Positions 54,891 to 64,000 of a stretch of 64,000 bases of DNA are shown one piece after another (position 1 is the stretch's first letter; the number at the start of each line of letters is the position of its first letter). The notes under the pieces are model-generated. The model was given only the letters and a program-made list of their open reading frames with translations. It was not told the origin of the DNA and searched no databases. The position numbers and the translations under genes are program-made. The DNA comes from Annona cherimola. Lineage: Eukaryota > Streptophyta > Magnoliopsida > Magnoliales > Annonaceae. The stretch covers positions 47,806,008-47,870,007 of the forward strand of contig CM059973.1 of the NCBI GenBank assembly GCA_030490835.1, read 5' to 3'.

Positions 54891-55060
54891 GTAAGCAAGC
54901 AAATTTTTAAAAATTTGATTTTATTGCTTCATTGTAAGCAAGCAAACTTTTTTAAAAAATGTAATTTTATTGCTTCATTGTAAGCAAGTACAACTTTGAA
55001 AACATGATTTTATTGCTTCATTGTAAGCAAGCAAACCCTTTTGAAAATATGTTTATTCTC
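54891..55060 (+). repeat. Tandem units starting GTAAGCAAG
   Basis: Three and a half units of about 43-46 bp: GTAAGCAAG, an A/T-rich middle, then TTTTATTGCTTCATT. The G2 LTR has one copy (58586). Confidence 0.75.
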
Positions 55061-55669
55061 AAGTATTTATAAAATGTGTTTAAGGGTGGCCATTCCTATA
55101 ATGTTTTGAAATGATGAATATTTATGAGTTTTTATGAAAAGTCATGCCGGCATATTGATGTCATGTGATGTTCATGGACATGTGCACATGTATGATATAT
55201 AATGAAGAGGTTTTGGTGGAGGTAGAAAGCGAATCAAAGGGTCCACCTTCACTATTCCCGAGTCGTATGGGCTGTGTGCCGACGGCATCCTCCCTACAGG
55301 TGGAGGCAAAGGAATGTTATGTGTGAATGAATGCATTGTATTTTCATACATGGATTGAAAAGGAAAGCATGAATTTGAAATGATGTTTTTAAGAGATGGT
55401 GCAAATAATTCTCTACATGAGAATGACAAGTCACCTGGTGTAAGAGGTATATAATGCCGGGAAAATCAAAAGTCATGCATGTAGGAACCATGTAGGCGTC
55501 AAGAGGAAGAGAGGTTCCCCTTGATGAGGCCAAGTCGGAGACAGCCGACGTATTGGACCATGCTATATGACATGTTCCCTGGGCTAGTGTACCCGCACAC
55601 GAAGGTTTATGTCAGGAATGGAAAGGAAGCATTTGCACATCCAATGTTTATGAAATGATTTTTCTGAAA

Positions 55670-55840
55670 AGGTTTCTGTTCCATTGGTAGTTGATCACTT
55701 GCTAAGTGTCTCCTATCAAATGGAGAGAAATGCATTTACGAATGGTTTACATGAATGATTTACGAAAAGATTTCTATTCCATTGGTAGTTGATCTCTTGA
55801 TAAGTATCTTCTATCGAATGGAGAGAAATGCATTTAAATG
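55670..55840 (+). repeat. Direct duplication in the solo LTR
   Basis: A block with 'ccattggtagttgatc', 'ttctatcgaatggagagaa' and 'atgcattta' occurs twice in a row with a few differences. Confidence 0.7.
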
Positions 55841-56214
55841 AAAGAAAAATGCTTGCTTATTGAGTTTCGACTCATGTTTTGTTTTTCCAACCTCAAACAA
55901 GTGTAGGGAAAGCCAAGAGATGAAGGTCATGTGTTGCTAAAGGAAAAGAGGAATCTACAAAGGTTAGTTGATTTTTGTATGAATAGATTTCCTAATGAGA
56001 CATGATGAAAAAGGACATAGGTTGTATGAAATTATGAAGTTATGAATAATATGAGAAGTTGATGATTTATGATGATATGGATGAGTCCAATATGAATGAT
56101 GATGAATATATGATTATGTGATGAAAGAAAAAGAAAGAAAAAATTGGATAAGTTCCAATTAAGAACCCGCCGCATGATCAGGAGAACAATCCTGACTCAG
56201 TTCAGGGCACCACA

Positions 56215-56722
56215 TCAAGCGAGTATTCAAATGGCCCCATTTGAAGCCTTATATGGACGGAAATGCAGAACTCCTCTAAACTGGGATGAAGTGGAAGAAA
56301 AGAAGTTAGCTCCAAACCTCTCAAAAAGAATGGCAGAAAAAGTTCCAGTGATTGCCCAGTGTATACTCATAGCCCAGAGCAGGCAAAAGAGTTACACCGA
56401 TTGCAAAAGAAGGAATTTAAATATCCAAGTTGGGGATCACGTGTTTGTCAAAGTAACGCCATTGAAAGGAGTTAGCCGGTTTGGAAAAAGAGGAAAACTA
56501 AACCCAAGATATGTCGGGCCCTTTAAAGTTTTTGAAAAGATAGGTAATTTAGCCAATAGAATAGCTCTGCCACCAGCCCTCAGTGCCATCCACAATGTGT
56601 TTCACGTCTCTATGCTCAGGAAATATGTTTCCGATCCTACCCATGTATTGATAGCAGAGAATTTGCCAATCCAAGAACACTTGAACTATGAGGAAAGACC
56701 AATCAAAATATTAGATTTCTAG
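56215..56722 (+). pseudogene. G2 integrase, C-terminal part
   Basis: Resumes after the solo LTR: ASIQMAPFEALYGRKCRTPL, VGDHVFVKVTPLKGVSRFGK, then the GPY/F motif LNPRYVGPFKVFEKIGNLA and VFHVSMLRKYVSDPTHVL. This stretch is open, but the protein is broken upstream. The GPY/F module is characteristic of chromovirus integrases. Confidence 0.88.
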
Positions 56723-56870
56723 ATCAAGAAGCTTCGGAACAGAGAACAGAGAGATTGAATATGTAAAGATACAATGGAATCGATATTAAGAGTCTGAAGC
56801 CACTTGGGAGCTATAAGAAGAGGTCGAAAGGAAATATCCTCAATTATTCAAGGAAAGACGAAACCTATTG
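56723..56870 (+). pseudogene. G2 chromodomain-like C-terminus
   Basis: In shifted frames: KKLRNREIEYVKIQWNRY, then SEATWEL and EEVERKYPQLF. The W.R....ATWE pattern is the chromodomain-type tail of Tekay/Del chromoviruses, thought to guide integration to heterochromatin. Frame changes and stops make it non-functional. Confidence 0.75.
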
Positions 56871-56871
56871 T

Positions 56872-56885
56872 AAGGGGGGGAGGAT
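56872..56885 (+). promoter_or_regulatory. G2 polypurine tract
   Basis: Purine run AAGGGGGGGGAGGAT directly before the LTR. Confidence 0.85.
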
Positions 56886-59400
56886 TATGAAATCCAGACA
56901 ATATACGCATCATTTCAAATTGTAAATCCTAGATTCTTTTGTAATTATTTTTATGATAAATAAAAATTCATGAATTATATTTATGAATATGTGTATTGGA
57001 GGTTAAAATAATGCAATTAAGAATTTAACCCATGTGAATAATGCATGTGAATAGTAACTGGGGATTAAGACACGTGATTAAAAGTTAATCACTTGGATTA
57101 ACCTAATCACAAAAAGACGAAAAAAGGATTTAATCACTACAAGACGAAATAGCAATTCTTTTCATTATTTTAATCCAAATTTGGATTTTAGTGGAAAAAT
57201 AAAGAAAAATTCATAATTTGCAATCCGGGCGTCGGATTTCGATGAAATTTTTTATGGATGGTTAAAAATTCATGATGAACATGATGAATAGGTTAAGATG
57301 TGATGAAAATCACAAATCAAGGGTCAACATGAAACGTCAAATAAAGATAAAAAAGTAAATTAACTTTTCATCAATGATACATTTGACTTTTTATTTAAAT
57401 AAATAATTAAAAAATAAAAAATGAAAAGGCAGCTGCAGCAGGGGCGTGGCAGGGGGTGATTGAACATTTGACCAAAATTAACAGTCCATGATCATCATCA
57501 TCTTAAATCAACGGCTAAGATTTATTTAGCTTAAATTAATTAATTTTAAAAATAAAAAATATAATAAATAAAATAGGACAGCATTGGGGGCTGAAGAAGG
57601 CCTAGGGTGGCTGCTCTTGGCTCAATGCATTTTTAGAAATTATAAAAAAATACATTTTTATCATTAAATACCTCAAGCTAGGGGGTAAAATCCAATTTTA
57701 TGAAAAATCCAACCCTATAAATAGGGGGCAGGGGTGGACGTCCAAGATCATAAAATTCCAGCTCCACTTGAGAATTCCCAGCTCCCAAAACCCTCCCACA
57801 CGTCCAAGGAAGAAGAAGAGGAAGTTAGAGAGAGAAAGTGTGAGAAAAAGAAGGATATTTCCACTTCGGGTAAGTGATTTCTATCTAAATTTCTTTTGAA
57901 TGTTAAGTAGGGTAAAACCATGCTTAGATAATTCATAAGCATGAGAAAATAAGTATAGATATAATGCTTAATCGGAATTATGCCAAAACATCAAAAAATT
58001 GGAGCAAAGATAGAGCATTCGGGAAGATAGCATATGATATGTGTAAATAATGCTCAAAAATTGATAAATGATGATTTGGGATATATGATTATGATAAATA
58101 TGATGTTGTAATGATGATATATTAATTTTATGATTTTTAAAATTAAGGATTATGTTGATTTTTAGTATATAGACAAAGTGATTTATTTAGCCAAGTAAAT
58201 GATGATAAATTCAAAATTTTTGAATTTTTGTATGATATACCAGGCATAAGCTATGTCATGGTATTTTTTATTTTTGGAAAAAATGTCAATTTTTGGAACC
58301 CATGAACAGTAACCCACGCATCCGTGAACAGTAACTTCAGATGAACAGTATCTACTACAGTAATTTACTATAGTAAACAACGTAATTTTGGAGAAAATTT
58401 GAGATTAATATTTAAATATAAGGATGTAATTTTTGAAGAATTTATGGATAAAAATATCCGTATAATGAAATAATGCCCAAATATTATAAAACATGCATGG
58501 GAAGCAGTTTGAATAAAAGAAATAAAATTTCCTTTTTCCTTGAATAGGAAAAGAAAAGGAAAAAGTCGAGGACACCAACTGAGGAGGTAAGCAAGTTATA
58601 TCTTTTGCAAATTATTTCCAAAATGCTTGAAATTGTTTGTAAATTGATTTATGAAATTTATTTAAGGTTGGTCATACCTATAATTGCTTTACATGAACTG
58701 AAGTTCTTTTTGTTAAATTATTTATTAAATATTTTTTTTGAAATTGTTTATGATTTTCAAATATCATGCCAACATGTGTATGTAAATGAGCATGTGCATG
58801 AGGAATAGGTCATAGTTGAGGTAGTAAGCGGACCGAATGTCCCCCTCACTATTGCCAAGTCGCTTATATTGGCCCAGGCCGGCGGCGACCTCCCTGAGAT
58901 GAGAGCATGTATGGGATGGGTGCCTAGCTAGCGTCGTACCTAAAGGAATGTCATGAATGCTTTGAATGCATTGTATTTGCATTTTATGAAATGCATGAAA
59001 ATGATTGAAAAATTGTGTATGGCTTGCTTACTGAGTATTATTACTCACCCATGCTTTTTCAATAGATAGAAAATGATGAAGAAGGCAGCATGCCAAATAT
59101 ATGTAGTTTTTGATATAAATGTTGTATATGTAAATTTTATGTAAAGACAATGAAGAAATTTTGGAATAGAAAAGAATATCTTTTCAATGATGATGTTTCA
59201 TGAACGGGTTGTGATTATAAATGTGATATGGGAAATATATTTCATGTTGGATGAATGATGGAAATTTTCCATGTATTAATGATATATATATATATATATA
59301 TAAATCCTGCCATGTGATCAGGGCAACAATCCTGAGTCACGTTTACCAATCAAAAACGATCCCGAAGTAAGGCTTCTAGGCACCCCGGTTCGGGGCGCCA
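56886..59400 (+). mobile_element. G2 3' LTR
   Basis: About 2.5 kb, from TATGAAATCC (the usual TGTGAAAC start seems mutated) to GGGGCGCCA. TATAAATA at 57716-57723. GAACAGTAA motifs at 58305-58350, one GAG/GTAAGC site at 58583, the GGCCGGCGGCG block at 58880, a (TA)n run at 59281-59302. It is paired with a 5' LTR that is not in the window. Confidence 0.82.
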
Positions 59401-59742
59401 GAATCTGGTAGGTGACACTTATCAAGTGATCATCCTTTCTTAGAAGAGAAACCCTTCCAGGTGATAGCCCACGAGCCAAGTGGCTATCCGTGTCCATCTC
59501 CCATTTCAGGGAGGGCGCCGCCGGCATTTAGCCTTATTCAAGCAACTCGGTTGCAACCGCGTCCGACTTGCATATCCTTTACAGTAGACCTAGTACATAA
59601 TCCTTGTGCACACTTTTCCTTCACATTCACATGCTAGCATGATTCTATAAAAACCACAGACCATAGTCTGTGTCTTTCTTCTGAAAACTTGATGCTAATA
59701 TGCTTTCATAAAATACTACAGACCTTAACTTGTATTCCTTTC
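59401..59742 (-). mobile_element. Gypsy LTR-like segment, minus orientation
   Basis: Matches 26200-26600 of the G1 LTR in order: 'acttatcaagtgatcat', 'agcccacgagccaagtggctat', 'cagggagggcgccgc', then 'acagaccatagtctgtg' motifs. It is probably the sequence into which G2 inserted. Confidence 0.6.
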
Positions 59743-60900
59743 TGTTGATCATATGCTTTCTTTAAGAATGATTAATTTGATTTTGATGATTAACAAATAA
59801 TTGAAATACTATTAAAAAGGATCTAATAAATTTGTCTAAGTGTTCTCAGATAATTTGTCTCTAATTATCTTTATGAAAATGAAAATGTGAAATAATTTAA
59901 GTTTCAAGAGCTCAAGTTCATGAATTGCAAGTCCAGCAAAGTGAAGTCCCAGACCCAAGTCGACTTCACTCATCCCAAGTCGACTTCACCTGCGACTTCA
60001 AAGACAGAATTCTGGACAGAAAGTATACAACAAGTTTTAACAAAACGAAGTTGCATCCCAAGTCGACTTCACCCATCCGAAGTCGACTCTACTTATCCGA
60101 AGTCGACTCCACTTGCGACTTCAACTCGTAACGGTCGAAAATCCGAACGTTGGATCTGTAGATGCATGTGAACCTCTACTCCAAATGGCTAGATCATTTT
60201 TCCGCTATATATACCATTGATGTATGAACGTGAAGGAGAGAGAGAAGGAGAAAAGAAAGAGGAAAACACAAGTTGGGCTTTTATCTTCTAATATTCAAGT
60301 GTGTTGAAGTTATTTGAACAACTATTGAAGCTTCGAGTGCTACAACTTCCAAGTGTGCTTCCAAGATTATCATCTCCACATGACAAGGAGCTTCCAGTGC
60401 TTATCGAATACACATTGTAAAGTGTAATTTCTCTTTTATTTATTTGTTTTATGTTGTTGCCTTGAATCGTTGTTGGAGACCGAATTCAAGAAGAAGCAAA
60501 ACAGGGGGTTGGTTTGAGTTTGTCTCACCAATAGATTGGACTTGGTTGATTGGAGTTGGTCTCACCAACAAGTGATTATTGTATATGCCCCCTAGAGCTA
60601 GAATCTAGAAGAGAGCGGGTGCTCTAGATTGTATTGAAAATACAATAGTGGAACCCAAGACACAACGGGTGTGTGCTTGGAAGAGTGGAGTAGGGAAGGT
60701 TGCCCGAACCACTATATATTGTTGTCTCTTGTTTGGTTTGATTGCTTGCATTTTATATTCCGTCTGCACCCTCTCGTTCTTTCTCATATCACGTTTCATC
60801 AAGGGGATTGAAATTATAAGGGGTTAAGTTTTAATTCACCAAAGAATTCTTAAGAACCCAATTCACCCCTCCCCTCTTGGGTTTTGCCATTAATTCACCC
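59743..60900 (+). mobile_element. Diverged copia-family solo LTR, plus orientation
   Basis: The only plus-strand copy of this LTR family here. It shows the order of the other LTRs: 'ttttgatgattaacaaa' near the start, GTCGAC array (59955-60125), CCGAACGTTGG, a TATA-like 'gctatatatacc' near 60205, the R block with 'ctagagctagaatctagaagagagc' and 'gcccgaaccactata', and an end with 'cacccctcccctcttggg'. Exact borders and a target duplication were not found. It is shorter than the others (about 1.16 kb) and the most diverged. Confidence 0.75.
59955..60125. repeat. GTCGAC array of the plus-strand solo LTR
   Basis: Five GTCGAC cores as AAGTCGACTT or AAGTCGACTC, with 'cccatcc' or 'tcatcc' spacers and two TGCGACTT partners. 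Confidence 0.88.
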
Positions 60901-61840
60901 ATGTTAACGAGTTCTATACTCAAAACGTTTTGTAAGGATGGCCAACCTTAAAACATTTATATTTCATAATTCCTTTGAAGTATTCAAGGAAAATATTTAA
61001 AATAACAATATTTTCTAACCGTTTTGTAAATAATCTTTGAATGATAAAACGTCGTTAAAAATATTTGAAACCAAAAGATTTTTCTTACAAATTCTTTTCC
61101 CATTTATGGGGTTTTTTATGATCAAAGGACATACAAGTACATGCTTTCATCTAATATCATATACTTTTGTCCACCTGTCTTATTGTTCATTTCTATATGT
61201 GATAGTCTTGTATAATCCTTTGAACATTACTCAAATCATTTTTCAAATTAATTTATCGTGTTGGCCTTCCTTAAATCCTTCTCGAACAATAAATTTTAGT
61301 AATTTCAAAATAATCCAATATTTAGAGAACCTTTGAAACATATCATTAAAATACTTCAAAACCTTGTAATAAAACTATTCTAAAACATTTATTTCAAATA
61401 TCATTTTAAAATCTCATTTTCCTTTCAACACAACCTTTCCAACATTTGCATTTCAATATTTTCAACATTAAAAGGATTTGCTTCTAACGAAGCAATTTCC
61501 AAAACAATTTAAGATTGCAGAGTAAAGTCGTATAAAATTGTATTTTCAAAAGGTTTGCTTGCTTACCTGCGTAGTCAACTTGTACTTTCCATTTTTCCTT
61601 TTCCTTTTCTTATACAAATGAAAAGGACTATTTATAACATTCCATGCTTGCATAATGAACTTATTTTTCTAACTTATCTATGTTTCATCTCATACAACTA
61701 TCTCCTATTCACATTTACACACTTGGCTACTACTAACCATTTTTCTGTCATCTATAAATCACTAATTAAACATGATTAGAACAGAATTTAAAATCTATTT
61801 TTAAACATTTATACATATACTCATTATTTCATGGCTATTT
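60901..61840 (-). mobile_element. Gypsy LTR-like segment, minus orientation
   Basis: AT-rich, no gene. Near 61555 'gcttgcttacctgcgtagtc' and 'ccttttccttttc' are the reverse of the GAG/GTAAGC block of the plus-strand LTRs (54880, 58580). Confidence 0.55.
61836..61840. repeat. Target-site duplication of the second solo LTR, left copy
   Basis: TATTT at 61836-61840 and again at 63481-63485, directly flanking the LTR. Confidence 0.85.
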
Positions 61841-63480
61841 TGTTGGTCCCGAGTTGATGGCAATTACCCAAGAGGGGAGGGGTGAATTGGGTATTTAAAA
61901 ATTTATAACTTAAACAGAAACTTTACCCCGGATTAATCTAGTCCCCTTAATGAAGAAACGAAATGGAAAGCAATGTAATGTAGAGAGCAAAAATAAAATC
62001 AAGCAGACAAGATTTTATAGTGGATCGGGCAACCTCCCTACTCCACTCTTCCAAGCTCACACTCCTTTGTGACTTGGGTTCCACTATTGTATTCCTCAAT
62101 ACAATTAGAGTCACTGCTCTCTTCTAGATTCCAGCTCTAGGGGGCTTCAACACAACACAGCACAGGTAGGTGATGAGTTCCACTCCAATCACACACTACC
62201 TTGCTTACACTTGATCTTAGTTCCTCAAACTAAATCAAGTTCAATACAAACAAAGAAATAATAAAAGAAGTCTACACTTTACAGATGTGTAGAAGCAATT
62301 TGGCGCAGAGAAGAACTCGTAATATAGGCTTTGAAGATTCCGAAATATAGCTCTTGCAATTTGAAGCAAAGTTCTTCCTCTTTGAATGGCTTGATCTCTT
62401 TAAAGCTCTTGAATATAGGAGTTAAGCACACTTAATGATTCTCAGCTACTTCCTTCGTCCACCATGAATGCCTTTTATAATTTTGGAGGGAATCCGAACG
62501 TTAGAAGGTAGGTGGCGCGCATTTAATGAGCCAACGTTCGAATAAATTTCGACCGTTGCGACCCAAGTCGCATGCGGAGTCGACTTCGGATGCGACTTCG
62601 CCCAAGTTGCAGATGGAGTCGACTTCGGGTGCGACTTCGCCTCTCCGTCGCAACTTCAAGTTCCAGGTCGGGTCGACTTGGGTATCGACTTGACCCAAGT
62701 CGCAGGTGAAGTCGACTTCGGGTGCGACTTCACCTTGTCGGTTGGCTTTGATGAACTTGAATAATTCCGAGATGCTTGTTCCTGCATGCCTTTATTTCTT
62801 TTGGATTTCTCATGTCTTTCCTCTTTTATTTGCTCCATGTTTTGTAAGCCTTGAATCATTGAATAACTTCTTGGTCAAGCTTATGCATCTTGTTCTGAAC
62901 TTGGATTGATCTTCATAGCTTGAGTTTCTTCATCTTGAGATACGCTTGGAGCTTTGCTTTGGACTTGATAGATTTAAGTTGATCTTGCACCTTTGATTTG
63001 GTTTTGAGAACACTCAAGTTGACTCTTGGAATGAACTTGAAACTGCATCTTTGAGCTTGAGAGCATTAAGTCGAACTTGGGGTCAACTTCGTCCGCGACT
63101 TCGCCCACGCAACTGGAGTCGACTTCGTTTGCGACTTCGGCATTCTTCCATCCCAAAATTCAGGTCTGGAGTGAATCTCCCGACTGAAGTCGATGCTGGA
63201 GTCGACTTCGTTTGCGACTTGGCTTCCCAAGTCGCAAGTGGAGTCGACTTGGCCTGCGACTTCACTTGTTCTTCTCCCATTTTCAACTCTGGACAGATTT
63301 GGCTTCTTGAAGTCGATCTTGGAGACGACTTGGGGAACGACTTGGCCTTCCATACTTCATTTTCTTCAAATGTATATTTCTTAAACATTTCCACGAACGT
63401 GTTAGTAGCCAAGACTTACTCAAATTGATTTGTTAATCATCAAAACATAGATTTAGCTTGTTTTCCACATATTTCCAACA
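61841..63480 (-). mobile_element. Copia-family solo LTR, minus orientation
   Basis: 1,640 bp from TGTTGGTCCCG to TTTCCAACA on the plus strand, with no internal region, flanked by TATTT. Closest by eye to C2 in the inverted repeat (CCGAACGTT/AACGTTCG) and to C1 in the first array cluster. TATA-like 'cttttataatttt' near 62471. Short ORFs at 62501-62859 and 62974-63428 come from the array. Confidence 0.9.
62568..63340. repeat. GTCGAC array of the minus-strand solo LTR
   Basis: Two clusters (62568-62735 and 63065-63340) with the usual AAGTCGCA, AGTCGACT and TGCGACTT motifs; five-base spacers dominate. Confidence 0.9.
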
Positions 63481-63485
63481 TATTT

Positions 63486-64000
63486 AAACCATGAAAATTC
63501 AAACATTACAGCCTAGCTAGTTTTCACGTCACCTGATTGGGAGTCATATTTTATGAAACCAATAAATTATTTTAATACTAAATTAAACATTATATATACA
63601 TGGATTAATATTCAATTAAAGAAACAACTCATTCCTGTTTAAATTTTTAGAAATTTACAACCTTTCTTTTATCATCCATAAATCATATATTAAACATGAT
63701 TTATACAGATTTAAAAATCTGTTTTGAACATGTTTTCCTGCCTATCATTTTTATCATATAGATATAACAGAAATAAAAATCTGTTTTAAACATCACTTAT
63801 ACTCAATATTTTCAAGCCATATATTAAACACAATTTTAATAGAAATTAAAATCTGTCTAGACATTAATTCAACATGAAATAAAAATCGTAATTAATTGAT
63901 GTAATAATCTGGACGTTAACAATGATCGTCCATGCATTTATATATATACTGGTTATTAAAAATCTTAATAATGATCAGCATCAAACAGGGGATGAAATAG
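63486..64000. other. AT-rich gypsy LTR-like DNA at the window end
   Basis: Repeated phrases such as 'aaaatctgttttgaaca' and 'ataaatcatatattaaacatgattt' suggest local duplications, as in the 60901-61840 part. No gene seen. Confidence 0.45.

Larger units (their letters stand above)
53095..56214 (+). mobile_element. Solo Tekay-like gypsy LTR inside the G2 integrase
   Basis: 3,120 bp from TGTGAAACCCC to CACCACA with no internal genes. The sequence follows the G2 3' LTR (56886-59400) over long blocks, so it is the same family. TATAAATA at 53899-53906 in CCCTATAAATAGGGG. GAACAGTAA-type repeats at 54500-54640, tandem GTAAGCAAGC units at 54891-55060, and a duplicated block of about 105 bp at 55670-55840. 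A solo LTR is the usual product of recombination between the two LTRs of one element. Confidence 0.9.

Noticed and set aside
59730..60907. TTAAC repeats at 59725 and 60903 as target duplication of the plus-strand solo LTR
   Set aside because: They would imply LTR ends that do not begin with TG and end with CA, so the match is probably chance.

Overview
The window is repetitive DNA from a plant nuclear genome, most likely a large-genome flowering plant. No host gene, tRNA, rRNA or prokaryotic feature was recognised. Almost every base belongs to LTR retrotransposons: Ty1/copia elements with Sirevirus-like proteins and junctions, Ty3/gypsy chromovirus (Tekay/Del-like) elements, and one non-autonomous Tat/Athila-like element. 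The sequence is AT-rich, with GTCGAC-rich islands inside the copia LTRs. Element names used here (C1, C2, C3, A1, G1, G2) are local labels.

Layout. 1-5249 is a mosaic of gypsy LTR pieces and a decayed copia gag fragment. G1 is a gag-only or decayed gypsy element on the minus strand. Its 3' LTR remnant is at 4689-5249, its internal region at 5250-6494 plus 23557-24909, and its 5' LTR at 24910-27101 plus 46140-49718. Copia C1 (6495-23551, duplication TCAAT) sits in the G1 internal region, and copia C2 (12726-21127, duplication ATTGT/ATCGT) sits in the gag gene of C1. Copia C3 (27102-46134, duplication ATATG) sits in the 5' LTR of G1, and element A1 (32493-40300) sits in the reverse transcriptase region of C3. 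G1 in turn abuts the middle of the gag gene of G2, a chromovirus on the plus strand (49719-59400). The integrase of G2 is split by a 3.1 kb solo LTR (53095-56214, duplication TCAAG). 59401-64000 is gypsy LTR-like DNA carrying two copia-family solo LTRs, one per strand.

How the parts work. C1, C2 and C3 share one plan on the minus strand: 5' LTR, initiator-tRNA-Met primer site, gag, protease-integrase-RT-RNase H, polypurine tract, 3' LTR. All three carry nonsense or frameshift damage. C3 alone has a third ORF of about 529 codons between pol and the polypurine tract, resembling the 'putative plant transposon protein' domain. A1 has near-identical LTRs and one gag-like ORF but no enzymes, so it would depend on a helper. 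G2 is dead: its protease, RT and integrase catalytic residues are altered and it has many stop codons.

Most interesting signals: (1) arrays of a tripartite palindrome on a 13-base grid upstream of the TATA box in every copia LTR, with a related array on a roughly 21-base grid in front of the extra ORF of C3; (2) a conserved 37-nt GT...AG segment at the gag/pol junction of C1, C2 and C3 that contains the gag stop and whose absence would put gag and pol in one frame; (3) the extra ORF itself; (4) a 10-bp-stem inverted repeat next to the TATA box with one covarying base pair; and (5) the young, gag-like A1 element with two consecutive hairpins after its ORF.
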